Of a DNA stretch of 14,496 nucleotides, positions 9,501 through 14,475 are shown in pieces. Numbering within the stretch: the stretch's first letter is position 1; the number at the start of each line of letters is the position of its first letter. The notes under the pieces were generated by a model. The model was not told the origin of the DNA. It was given only the letters and a program-made list of their open reading frames with translations, and made no database searches. Made by a program: the position numbers and the translations under genes. The DNA is from an uncultured bacterium (lineage in GTDB: Bacteria > Bacteroidota > Bacteroidia > Bacteroidales > JACABE01): NCBI GenBank assembly GCA_903911455.1, contig CAIWDQ010000253.1:1-14496 (forward strand). The letters are read 5' to 3'.

Positions 9501-12500
9501 CAGCTAGTGTTGCTACAGTGTTAAAGTTTGATTTACCTGATGGTACTCCTGTTCCTGGCCCATTTACTATTCCAGCATTAAGCTCCGGGCAGTCTTATAT
9601 TGTTAACTTGCCTGCAATGACATTTAATACAGTTGGAGGAACTTATATTTCAGCTACTGCAGATTATACAAATCAGGCTATTGAATGTAACGAATTTAAT
9701 AATACTACATCTAACTGTATTCAGGTATTACCTGTACTACCAGATATAGTTGCATCAGGTGGATTATCTCCTGATTACTACCAATGTCAGTTTAATAGTT
9801 TGTCTTTTAGGATAGATAATGTTAATGGAACTCCTACAGGTAGTTTCTATACTAGTTTAAAGGTATATAAAGGAAGTGCTTTGATTTCAACTTTATATCA
9901 GGCTATAACTAATATTGATCCTTTGTGCTGGACTTATGCTACTTTCAATTTTGTGCCCTCTGATACTGGTAATTATTCGTTCGTATTTCAGGCAGATATT
10001 TATAATGCAGTTATAGAATCGAATGAATTAAATAACAGTGTTACTACTCAAACGCATTTTAGTATTTGTAAACCGGATCTTTATGTTTTAGGATGTGGAT
10101 ATATGAAAGTAAGCCCTGTAAATCCAATATATCCGGGTACTATTACTATTTATGGTACTATTGTCAACGGTGGAAATGCATCTGCAAATGGACCATTTAC
10201 TGTTAATTTTAATGTAGCTGGTGTTAATTATCCTTATACTTTTATTGGTAGTATTTCTCCTTATCAATCACAACAAGTGTCTTTAAATGTTCCTACTCCT
10301 TCTTTTGGCAATAATCTATTAGTAGTAACTGCTGATTACTCAAATGTCATTGGCGAATTCAATGAAAACAATAATAGTAATTCAGCAAGTTTATGTTGGG
10401 AATTTAGTTTAGACGCTTTATGTGGAGGAAATATGTTCTGGCAGCATATACAGATGAGAAATCAACCTGTAACTTTAACTGTTGGAGCATATAACCATGG
10501 TATATATGAGGCTTCACACATGAAAGTCAAATTCGAAGTCAGTGGGCCAGGACTACCTCTAGGTTGGTCTTATCTTGGTTTTGCTTCTTCATATGGACCT
10601 ACTACTTGTAGTTGTCCATTCCCTGTGACTTTAGGGACTCCATTTGCATTCCCTCAGGTAGGTATATATCAAGTAAGAATGACAGCTGATTATCCTAATG
10701 AATATATAGAATGTGACGAGACAAATAATGTTCTTATTGTTAATGTTCAGGTATCAGACTTACCGGATTATAGAGTGCTATCACAGTATATTGCTCCTTC
10801 TAAATTAAATCCTGAATTGAATGAACCTATTTCAATTGATTTGACTTATGAAAACATAGGAACAAGTACTATAGATTCACTTGAATTATTTGCTCAGATT
10901 GATAATTCTCCTTTTGATTCAGCAAGAGTTGCAGGATTAATGACAAATACTTTTAATACCATTCATTTAACTAAAACTTGGGCTTCTAATGTAAGAGGTA
11001 TTCACGTTATAAGGTCTATTATTGATCATAGAAGTGAAATAGCAGAGACGAATGAACTTAATAATGAAGCAACCAGAGCATTTGTTGTAGGTAAATATCC
11101 TAACCTAAGATTCCTTGTGTTTAACGTAAATGATACATTACCTGGAATTGGCCAACCATTATATATTAATGCGACAATTAATAATAATGGTTATGTGAAA
11201 TGTGATGCTATTTATGAGTTGTTCTATCTAGATAATAATAATAATGAGGTACTGATTGGGCAGCAACCAATTACTGTAGATTCATTATCCAGTATTTCTT
11301 TAACAGTTCCATGGATAGTTGTTGATAATCGTACTACGATTATTGGAAGAATTATAAATGGGAATCCTGTTGAATATGATCTTACGGATAATGAAGCTCG
11401 AAGAAATATCGGTGGTTCTCTTCAACTTAATTATTATACTGTAGCAGCAAGTTGTTATGGGTATCCTGATGGAGTAGCAAAAGTTATTGTGTCAGGTGGT
11501 CAGTCTCCATATTATATTTCATGGAGTAATGGTCAATCAGGTGATTCTATAATTGCTGTTGGGGGTACTTATACAGCAAATGTAACAGATGTATATGGTT
11601 CAACTGTTAATGCAATTATTACTATTCCTCAACCTGCTGCTGTTCCTGTAAGTATTAGTATTTTGCCTAGTGCAAATAATTTATGTTCTACTACATATAT
11701 TACTTTAAATGCGACTATTAATAATGGAGGTTCTACACCAATTTATCAATGGGTGAAGAATGGTATTAATGTTGGGGCAAATAGCAATACATTCTCATAT
11801 TATCCTTCTAATAATGATACTGTTTACTGTATGCTTACATCAAGTATAGCTTGTAGTTATGGTAATCCTGCTATCTCTAATAAAGTTGTTTTTAATGTAA
11901 ATGCATATCCAGTTGCAGCTGGTACTATCAGTGGTCAATCTATTGTATGTCAAGGTCAGAATAATGTTACTTATACAGTTCCTGTTATTCCAAATGCTAC
12001 TACTTATATCTGGAAATTACCTAATGGAGCTACAGGAGTAAGTAATACCAATTCAATTTCTGTTTATTTTAGTTCTACAGCAATATCAGGTTATATATCG
12101 GTTAAAGGTCATAGTGCGTGTGCTGATGGTGATTCTGCCATAAAATACATTACAGTTAATCCTTTACCTGGCCCTGCAGGTATTATTACTGGAAATACAA
12201 ATGTTTGTCATAGTTTAGATAGTATTGTATACAAAGTTCCACCTATTGCTAATGCTTCTATGTATATTTGGACTTTACCATATGAGGCTCTTGGATATAG
12301 TACAGTTGATTCTATCAAAGTTGTATTTACATCTTCAGCAATATCAGGCAATATTGCTGTAAAGGGCTATAATTCATGTGGATATGGAACGCAATCATCA
12401 TTTGCAGTCACTGTAAATAATTCACCGGGTGAAGCATCAATTATTAAAGCTGTCACTAATGTATCGGCTCAGGGTGAGTTTAGTACTACTTATACTGTAA

Positions 12501-13342
12501 ATAATATTTCTAATGCTTCATCTTATATCTGGATGTTGCCTGATGGAACTATTATTACAACTCAAACTAATAGTATTACTATTATTTGCGGACCCTTATC
12601 TACTTCCGGCTATCTATCTGTTAAAGGGCATAATAACTGTGGCAACGGAATAGCAACTTCTATTTATATTAATGTAAATACTACAAAGAGGCTACAAACT
12701 TATGCAATGCTTCAGGGAACATTTGATGGTGATAGTATTAGGATGAATCAGTTTATGGGATATGATAATCTTAATGACGAAATTATACCTAAATTCAATA
12801 ATCCATCTGCTGTTGATACATTAAGTTTATTTATCAGAAGTGTAAAAGCTCCCAATTATACTATATTAGCTGAATTCCATAATTTAAGTTTACTAAAAGA
12901 TGGAACTATCCCAGAGCTATTACCTCCATTGTGTATTAGTGGTTACAATTATATTGTGATAAAACATAGGAATAGTGTTGAAACATGGAGTGATTCTGTT
13001 AACTTCTCCGACACTCTTATTACGTATGATTTTTATAATCATCCTATTTCTTCACAATTTGGAGGTAATATGTTAACTGTTTATGATAACATTAATGTTG
13101 CTAGCAATGGAGGGAATACCCATAATTTAATATTTACAGGTGATGTTTTTAATGACGGTGTAGTTAATATTTATGATTTGGCAGATGTTTTTGATTTTAT
13201 TAATGATCCAAATGCACCTTTAGGCTATGTTGTTGAAGATCTTAATGGTGACGGTGTAATTAATATTTACGACCTCGTTCTCGAATTTGATAATATCAAC
13301 TACGGAGCTGTTTCTATTAATCCATTTACTTTAAAGAAATAG
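500..13342 (+). CDS. Giant modular secreted/surface adhesin-like protein (4280 aa)
   Basis: This is a single uninterrupted frame. The ATG at 500 opens directly into a signal peptide (K-rich start, hydrophobic core, TANG then Q27), which supports this start; no clear Shine-Dalgarno is present, as is common in Bacteroidetes. Residue map: AEY units of ~82 aa near 32, 115, 423, 504, 590, 898, 979, 1063, 1371 and 1453; PKD domains from C183, C659 and C1132, each followed by an Ig-like and a SprB-like module; Ig-like from 1518; a PKD-like/Ig-like block to ~2607; a DxD-rich module 2608-2731; CARDB-like modules from about 2732, 2960, 3081, 3192, 3304, 3422 and 3534; SprB-like 3641; Ig-like 3715; PKD-like 3804, 3890, 3975; C-terminal module 4061-4280. 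Known members of these beta-sandwich families act in surface adhesion, gliding and polymer binding. No catalytic motif, lipobox, LPXTG or evident type IX sorting domain is visible. An adhesive or matrix role is inferred; the ligand is unknown. Confidence 0.9.
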   Translation: MKIKNLKVILWLLWFCILLQLQTANGQNLTRAEYYFDSDPGGGMGTPISGFVIDTAVNYTFTANVSGLSVGYHTLYVRVKDSSSQWSIVAPQLFYVFPFASYPVVISNTLRLSKAEYFIDSDPGQGNGISMFIFSNDSLNQAYTINTSALSVGTHIIGIRVMDIGGIWSVINSKQFNVINTSCSPPHALFTYDTVNSGNITHFTNLSTNVNVGTTYLWKIIRSTDTITATTNNFQYTFTNPGFYDVILKVSNSDTCTSYWQQKVIVGPLLSQNIIVTGNTVLCNGDSVSLQAPNGSNYLWSNGAITKTIIVKTSGVYQVIYVDLNNNNVASNQVKVIVKPTLDFTITVSSANNSMANGSAYATPTGGSNINYQYSWSTGQTAPMVSGLVPGYYSLTVSDGVCPVTKSYFMPNSTATPHGIVAAEYYIDDISQPAQSLIVSFDDTISSFCNIPMIGVSEGFHQLYVRVKDSSGLWSTMSGIQFFINQIDTLDFPVAETIHQIVKGEYFFDNIDPGVGKGTPLAGLISAEIINQNFNILLPDSLKQGFHYIAFRTFDERYGWSIVYNQLIYINPLTDAFPSITDIRYKIVQAEYFFDSEPGIGNGIPLSIIPGDSLNMSFTADISSLLIGSHKILVRVKDLSNKWSVVNTFTFNIVAPIACTTPVPNFTFSFALAGQPVVFGNTCSNINGSTTYSWDIFNDNTTDFTTFSCTIVFPTAGIYPVKLTVSNGGNCISNVIHNVTIGAILPNQITASPSTEFCAGDSVLLTAPSGSNYQWTNGAITQSIVVKSSGNYQVVYTDLNNISTFSNVLAVQVNPQMNVILDINNSSNGLANGSVSVLVSGGSSWIYQYLYSTGETLQTASNLSAGNYFVQINDGKCPIIKNFAINNVVNTTSGIVYGEYYIDTIPDLGTPTTFFVYQSDTVGAYLHIPMNGLTLGMHNVIIRVREISGLWSIPVEYMFFVNDTIPVINSNQNINITNAEYFFDNNDQGPGNGIQIASIFPNTSINHNLIVPTTGLNGGFHTISFRVRDELNNWSDVLTQLIYIKTEVINPQLDSTQYSLVLAEYYIDTDPGQGKGVPVSITPGFTINENFSVDASALNIGNHYICVRVKDLKNRWSVVKGQIISVVAPNGCETPYADFSYFQANAGFSENFSNLSSHINANSQYSWYLTNNSIPDYTTFNASYIYQAPGIYGVTLNISNGSNCQSTVIKQVTIGPIIPNIITVTGNLVICSGDSVLLTAPQGSNYYWPTSETSQSITVKTLGIYQVVYTDIYGYTRVSNSVNVVVNPLINILSTINPANNGLANGSAGLMVSGGNSFVYSYSWSTGDTLPSISGVLPGNYNVTVSDGVCPVNLPIVIPNNINQITGIIGAEYFYDSDPGVGMGASIPVSMGDTINSFVNASTAGLSVGLHSLYIRVKEMSGLWSIIGNQYIFIYPPVVPNSNSDTLPYIIAAEYFYNTDPGVGNGTSIPIPIPSSSIDLTTNISSVGTNFGSNVLAIRVLDSKKVWSVINAKSFMLCNPPSKPIVSADTTVCSSSSLTLRAGLITGVTYSWTGPNAYTSAVQNPVLTNVQTSQSGYYKVFAVNNGNCYSKPDSINLSVNSIPTKPGIITSQTTACLNDTVLLYVPLITGASSYIWNISVPHTVIAGINSNTIAVKFDTAMASIPISVKGQSICGTGIVSDIFYISTNSLTPANAGAISGPSTVCQLQNDVVYSVPVINNAQMYVWSVPLGAFIVSGQGTRTIHVNFQSNSISGNFSVFGRNSCGDGLTSASFPVTVNFLPEVTQGSYANVCYNGNNIALTAGSPSGGVYSGQGVLNGIFNPSIAGTGPHTIQYLYTSSTGCKDSATSVINVSLIVSDSGIVSGPTTVCQRNTGVPYSVNQIPNATSYIWILPNGFTGQSSTNTIILNIDSLALSGFIKVKGANYCGNGPEVSYYVNVNAAPVITQYASPQTRCNNGSLSFIASKSTGSSIQWSIDNFLNIAAVGDTFIIPNVLQGTSVLVSYRATNLTTGCQSRVYTTTGTAYSIPQILSVIGDSVCDYGSVTLSAVTSAGTINWYSQYTGGTPIAIGSVFNTQISTTTTYYVEALNNSCVSNGRVAVNAVRKTVPTTPLVNVQNYCGYSILSTSANGMLLWNTGASTSSINVSNAGTYTITHKVNGCVSAPGSGIAAPILVINQIVTINASVNPVNKGNSVTYTANVNTPSVGQTFNWYVNNILQNSSTSNVYTYIPLVGDSVKCTTLPIGCYTGGTSNQINQIVILPFPPTGGGHITGLNPVCKGQSGVVYTVTPIINATSYIWILPNGYTGISTSPSITINFSSTAVSDTIKVKGHNYLGDGPTVSLFIVVNTVPLSAGNIIGDSIVCQGQSNVFYSTSYITNATSYVWTFPSGANGSSTTNSVYANYSTSAISGNVTVKGNNVCGDGQAFNKAINVNLLPYAPGTITGITNVCQGQDTVTYSVPVITNATYYTWTLPNGATGTSYTNSIKVSFNSSASSGYISVKGHNLCGDGSSSYLYINLNQLSIAATEISGNASLCIGESTTLNIIGGSLGANASWKWYTGSCGGNLVGTGTSLQVNPVITTTYYVRAEGSCNNTLCFNQTIIVSINHVPSLDFTGNTGFVTHLVNPADGTPTDLYRFEVKYTDVDSNLPSATYPRLQLDFEGNGAYTNSNDRLFFMQEVNPSDSDVTNGKNYYYIASALPESQNWKTLITVTNQGGCSSKIGPLSEPNIVRSADITIFANDITFSNTNPSPGDYITVNAVIHNYSGRSANNFVVHLINQFDTTAFYPDKTVLLLPAYSSTTVSWVIQTPLNPAWCPMQVFIDWTNVLIEPNELDNQAIRPFKNGNYNLPGKIIITANANPSVALSGSGISVCGNAYYIGTAVKLIDSSCAGATVTYNVIETGQTGSTYTNSHGDYCFSFTGPITAGIYHVHAHITDYTLDGDTTTTFQIVAPPPSQVCVGPDLVTSISLSPGINHCYSYYCTVIRAGMSLTGTATVTNEGNAASVATVLKFDLPDGTPVPGPFTIPALSSGQSYIVNLPAMTFNTVGGTYISATADYTNQAIECNEFNNTTSNCIQVLPVLPDIVASGGLSPDYYQCQFNSLSFRIDNVNGTPTGSFYTSLKVYKGSALISTLYQAITNIDPLCWTYATFNFVPSDTGNYSFVFQADIYNAVIESNELNNSVTTQTHFSICKPDLYVLGCGYMKVSPVNPIYPGTITIYGTIVNGGNASANGPFTVNFNVAGVNYPYTFIGSISPYQSQQVSLNVPTPSFGNNLLVVTADYSNVIGEFNENNNSNSASLCWEFSLDALCGGNMFWQHIQMRNQPVTLTVGAYNHGIYEASHMKVKFEVSGPGLPLGWSYLGFASSYGPTTCSCPFPVTLGTPFAFPQVGIYQVRMTADYPNEYIECDETNNVLIVNVQVSDLPDYRVLSQYIAPSKLNPELNEPISIDLTYENIGTSTIDSLELFAQIDNSPFDSARVAGLMTNTFNTIHLTKTWASNVRGIHVIRSIIDHRSEIAETNELNNEATRAFVVGKYPNLRFLVFNVNDTLPGIGQPLYINATINNNGYVKCDAIYELFYLDNNNNEVLIGQQPITVDSLSSISLTVPWIVVDNRTTIIGRIINGNPVEYDLTDNEARRNIGGSLQLNYYTVAASCYGYPDGVAKVIVSGGQSPYYISWSNGQSGDSIIAVGGTYTANVTDVYGSTVNAIITIPQPAAVPVSISILPSANNLCSTTYITLNATINNGGSTPIYQWVKNGINVGANSNTFSYYPSNNDTVYCMLTSSIACSYGNPAISNKVVFNVNAYPVAAGTISGQSIVCQGQNNVTYTVPVIPNATTYIWKLPNGATGVSNTNSISVYFSSTAISGYISVKGHSACADGDSAIKYITVNPLPGPAGIITGNTNVCHSLDSIVYKVPPIANASMYIWTLPYEALGYSTVDSIKVVFTSSAISGNIAVKGYNSCGYGTQSSFAVTVNNSPGEASIIKAVTNVSAQGEFSTTYTVNNISNASSYIWMLPDGTIITTQTNSITIICGPLSTSGYLSVKGHNNCGNGIATSIYINVNTTKRLQTYAMLQGTFDGDSIRMNQFMGYDNLNDEIIPKFNNPSAVDTLSLFIRSVKAPNYTILAEFHNLSLLKDGTIPELLPPLCISGYNYIVIKHRNSVETWSDSVNFSDTLITYDFYNHPISSQFGGNMLTVYDNINVASNGGNTHNLIFTGDVFNDGVVNIYDLADVFDFINDPNAPLGYVVEDLNGDGVINIYDLVLEFDNINYGAVSINPFTLKK
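584..1753 (+). repeat. Super-repeat copy 1 (short: lacks the first AEY unit)
   Basis: Residues 29-418 hold two AEY units (AEYYFDSDPGGGMG at ~32, AEYFIDSDPGQGNG at ~115), a PKD domain from C183, an Ig-like module (CNGDSVSLQAP, then SNGAITK) and a SprB-like module (NGSAYATPTGG, YSWSTGQ, VSDGVCPV). The matching landmark in copy 2 is 472-476 residues later. Relative to copies 2 and 3 it lacks the leading AEY unit, so the array starts mid-unit right after the signal peptide. Confidence 0.85.
1754..3178 (+). repeat. Super-repeat copy 2 (475 aa)
   Basis: Residues 419-893 have the order AEY (A423), AEY (G504), AEY (A590), PKD (from C659), Ig-like (CAGDSVLLTAPSGSNY), SprB-like (NGSVSVLVSGG, INDGKCPI). 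The first AEY unit lacks the DPGxGxG loop found in the second unit; the third has EPGIGNG. The similarity to copies 1 and 3 is clear in protein but weak in DNA, so the duplication is old. Confidence 0.85.
3179..4597 (+). repeat. Super-repeat copy 3 (473 aa)
   Basis: Residues 894-1366 have the same order as copy 2: AEY units at 898, 979 and 1063, PKD from C1132, Ig-like (CSGDSVLLTAPQGSNY) and SprB-like (NGSAGLMVSGG, VSDGVCPV). As in copy 2, the first AEY unit lacks the DPG glycine loop. The length differs from copy 2 by only two residues. Confidence 0.85.
4598..5050 (+). repeat. Super-repeat copy 4 (partial: two AEY units only)
   Basis: Residues 1367-1517 hold two AEY units (A1371, A1453), both with the intact DPGVGxG loop. 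The array then breaks off: the following module (from C1518, CNPPSKP, SSSLTLRAG) is an Ig-like domain, not the PKD of the other copies. Confidence 0.8.
5051..8320 (+). repeat. Block of PKD-like and Ig-like modules (residues 1518-2607)
   Basis: Twelve or thirteen beta-sandwich modules of ~80-90 aa follow one another. Six are of the PKD-like type, with the pattern G-x-I-x-G..VCQGQ..Y.VP.I.NATSYIW.LP.G.....I.V.F....SG.I.VKG.N.CGDG. They start near residues 1603, 1692, 1858, 2262, 2349 and 2435. Between them are a module from 1781 (GGVYSGQGV), Ig-like modules from 1518, 1942 and 2175, a short module from 2107 (LLWNTGAS), and two Ig_7-like modules from 2027 and 2521 (NWYSQYTGG and WKWYTGSCGG, each ending TTYYV.A). 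Boundaries are approximate and the families are recognised by motif only. Confidence 0.75.
8321..8692 (+). other. DxD-rich module before the CARDB block (residues 2608-2731)
   Basis: The stretch begins PSLDFTGNTGF and continues with VNPADGTPTDLYRFEVKYTD-VDS. It resembles a module of large extracellular proteins that I recall as P-x-L-x-W-x-G-x-x-G-Y..P..G....F.V.YTD.D. The acidic spacing suggests calcium binding, but this is inference. It marks the change from the PKD/Ig block to the CARDB block. Confidence 0.45.
8693..11419 (+). repeat. CARDB-like array (seven modules) with an inserted regulatory-like domain
   Basis: CARDB-like adhesion modules (cell-adhesion-related domain found in bacteria) start near residues 2732, 2960, 3081, 3192, 3304, 3422 and 3534. 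Most open with PD[LIY] and close with the family's E-x-N-E-x-N-N signature: EPNELDN, ECNEFNN, ESNELNN, GEFNENNN, ECDETNN and AETNELNN. The seventh ends in the degenerate YDLTDNEARR. Between the first and second lies ~110 aa (from 2849) with VCGNAYYIGTAVKL, a GSTYTNSHGDYCF strand pair and AGIYHVHAH, which looks like a carboxypeptidase-regulatory/CNA-B-type beta-sandwich. Confidence 0.75.
11420..12679 (+). repeat. Second SprB-like / Ig-like / PKD-like block (residues 3641-4060)
   Basis: A SprB-like module (YPDGVAKVIVSGG, ISWSNGQSGDS, GTYTANVTD) is followed by an Ig-like module (residue 3715 on, IYQWVKNGINVG) and three PKD-like modules from 3804, 3890 and 3975. The first of these is very close to the PKD-like module at residue 2435, on the other side of the CARDB block (shared VCQGQ, NATxY, LPNGATG, SGYISVKGH). 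Confidence 0.75.
12680..13342 (+). other. C-terminal Bacteroidetes module with dockerin-like calcium loops
   Basis: Residues 4061-4280 begin with LQTYAMLQGTFDG, contain VIKHRNSVETWS (4153-4164) and SQFGGNML, then end in two EF-hand-like loops. This is a familiar C-terminal layout of large Bacteroidetes secreted proteins, usually seen as GDVNQDG..DLNGDG. The protein stops ~20 residues after the second loop (VSINPFTLKK). No type A sorting domain with a P-N-P motif follows. Confidence 0.7.
13142..13273 (+). other. Paired dockerin/EF-hand-like calcium loops
   Basis: Loop 1 is D4215-VFNDGVVNIY-D4226 and loop 2 is D4247-LNGDGVINIY-D4258, 32 residues apart. Loop 2 has the full D-x-N-x-D-G-x-I-x-x-x-D pattern. 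Loop 1 has F at position 3 where D or N normally coordinates calcium, so it may bind weakly. Each loop is followed by the same L-hydrophobic helix start (DLADVFD, DLVLEFD). Confidence 0.75.
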
Positions 13343-13367
13343 GTTTTTAAAATATAGCTTCAATTTT

Positions 13368-13406
13368 AAAGAGTCTCTGCGATTTAGTTCGTAGAGACTC
13401 TTTTTT
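13368..13406 (+). terminator. Rho-independent terminator between convergent genes
   Basis: The 14-base arms 13368-13381 (AAAGAGTCTCTGCG) and 13390-13403 (CGTAGAGACTCTTT) pair with a single G-T wobble around an 8-base loop, followed by T's to 13406. It lies 26 bases after the stop of the giant gene and 27 bases before the end of the minus-strand regulator gene. The A/T-rich left flank could let it serve the minus strand too, but with a less regular T-run. Confidence 0.85.
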
Positions 13407-13432
13407 ATCTGTGAAAAATAAATGTTAATTGC

Positions 13433-14191
13433 TTATTCTCCACTTTTTCCAGATAACCATTGTTTGAAGGCTTGTGCTCGTTCTGCACTTACATATATTT
13501 CGATAGGAGAGGGGACAATAGGTTCTATTTTTATACGACCTTTGAAATGTGTATACATCTGCCCTATAGTTTTATAATTAATAATCATACTTCTATTAGT
13601 ACGGAAAAACAATTTATTGTCAAGCATCTCACTAAGTTTATCTAATGAAAAGTCGATAGGGTAGGATTGCTTGTCGAACGTAAGGATATAAATGTTTTTA
13701 TCTTCTGAATAAAAGAGCGCTATATCTTCTGAATCTATAGCTTTTAAATACTGCCCATATTTAACAACAAATCTGTGAGGAGTATCTTTAGTTTTCTGAA
13801 GCATTTGCTCCATTAAAGAAGTAAAATCAACTTTAGGTTGTGCGTTTTTCCACTTAAAAAGACTGGCTTCCAGCTCTTCTTTCTTTACCGGTTTTAATAA
13901 ATAATCAATACTATTAACTTTAAAAGCTTGTATGGCATATTGATCGTAAGCAGTAATGAATATTACCGGAGTTGTAACATTTATCTGTTTAAAAATCTCA
14001 AAACACGAACCATCTGCCAAATGAATATCCAACAGCATTAAGTCGGGTTGCTTGTTTACCATCAACCAACTTACAGTATCGCTAATGGTTTCGAAATTAT
14101 CAACTATCTCAGCATCCGGTTGCAACTCCTTAACCAGTCTAGTTAATCGTCGGGCCGCTGCCTGTTCGTCTTCTACTATTAATATTCTCAT
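13433..14191 (-). CDS. LytTR-family response regulator
   Basis: The 252 residues are a typical length for the LytR/AlgR class of DNA-binding two-component regulators in the cytoplasm. The receiver domain (1-~120) has the acidic pair E7/D8, phospho-acceptor D55 in LMLLD, T80 in FIT, and K100 in DYLLKP. A linker leads to a LytTR DNA-binding domain (~139-250) with VKYGQYLKAI, IALFYSEDKNIYIL, and FFRTNRSMIIN (195-205), where N199 replaces the H common at this site in other members. The ATG start gives an intact first receiver strand (MRILIVEDE). The gene follows its partner kinase by 50 bases on the same strand, so they are likely co-transcribed. Its target genes cannot be told from this window; the giant adhesin is convergent, not downstream. 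Confidence 0.93.
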   Translation of the reverse strand: MRILIVEDEQAAARRLTRLVKELQPDAEIVDNFETISDTVSWLMVNKQPDLMLLDIHLADGSCFEIFKQINVTTPVIFITAYDQYAIQAFKVNSIDYLLKPVKKEELEASLFKWKNAQPKVDFTSLMEQMLQKTKDTPHRFVVKYGQYLKAIDSEDIALFYSEDKNIYILTFDKQSYPIDFSLDKLSEMLDNKLFFRTNRSMIINYKTIGQMYTHFKGRIKIEPIVPSPIEIYVSAERAQAFKQWLSGKSGE

Positions 14192-14210
14192 ATTATTAAG
14201 TATTAATTTC

Positions 14211-14249
14211 CGTAATTCGTAATTCGTAATTCTTAATTTTCTTAATTTT
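14211..14249. repeat. Short tandem repeats between kinase and regulator
   Basis: Three head-to-tail copies of CGTAATT (14211-14231) are followed by two copies of CTTAATTTT (14232-14249). They fill most of the 50-base gap between the kinase stop and the regulator start and run over the last codons of the kinase. No stem-loop or ribosome-binding role is evident. Confidence 0.85.
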
Positions 14250-14475
14250 CTTCCAGCATTGGTATAGCAACAGAAAAATAATTAGCCGATACTATTATTT
14301 CAATTTCTTTATCAGATAAAAACTTATATCTGTTTTTAATATTCTGCAATCCTAAACCTGCTGAAGGTTCTTCTTCAGTGCGCTTCTGAATATTGTTTTT
14401 AACCATAATATATCCATTTTCAGTAGTAGATATTTCAATAATTAAAGGTCTACCTGTAGCAATTACATTATGTTT
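14242..14475 (-). CDS. LytS/YehU-type sensor histidine kinase, C-terminal fragment
   Basis: The minus strand reads KHNVIATGRPL at the contig edge, then KNNIQKR, SAGLGLQNIKNRYKFLSD and finally VAIPMLEEN with a TAA stop at 14242-14244. This is the ATPase part of a LytS-type (His_kinase plus HATPase_c) kinase: KHN is the end of the N-box (usually N-A-x-KHN) and GLGLQNIKNR is the G-box. About 78 residues remain; the sensor, membrane segments and phospho-acceptor His lie beyond the window. Its product should phosphorylate the LytTR regulator encoded next to it. Reading on into 14476-14496 would add YTTLFRS, which comes from adapter and not from the gene. Confidence 0.9.
   Translation of the reverse strand, partial: KHNVIATGRPLIIEISTTENGYIMVKNNIQKRTEEEPSAGLGLQNIKNRYKFLSDKEIEIIVSANYFSVAIPMLEEN

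Noticed and set aside
13460..13645. 61-codon forward open frame opposite the response regulator
   Set aside because: It is fully covered by the LytTR-coding region on the other strand, which has clear domain motifs.
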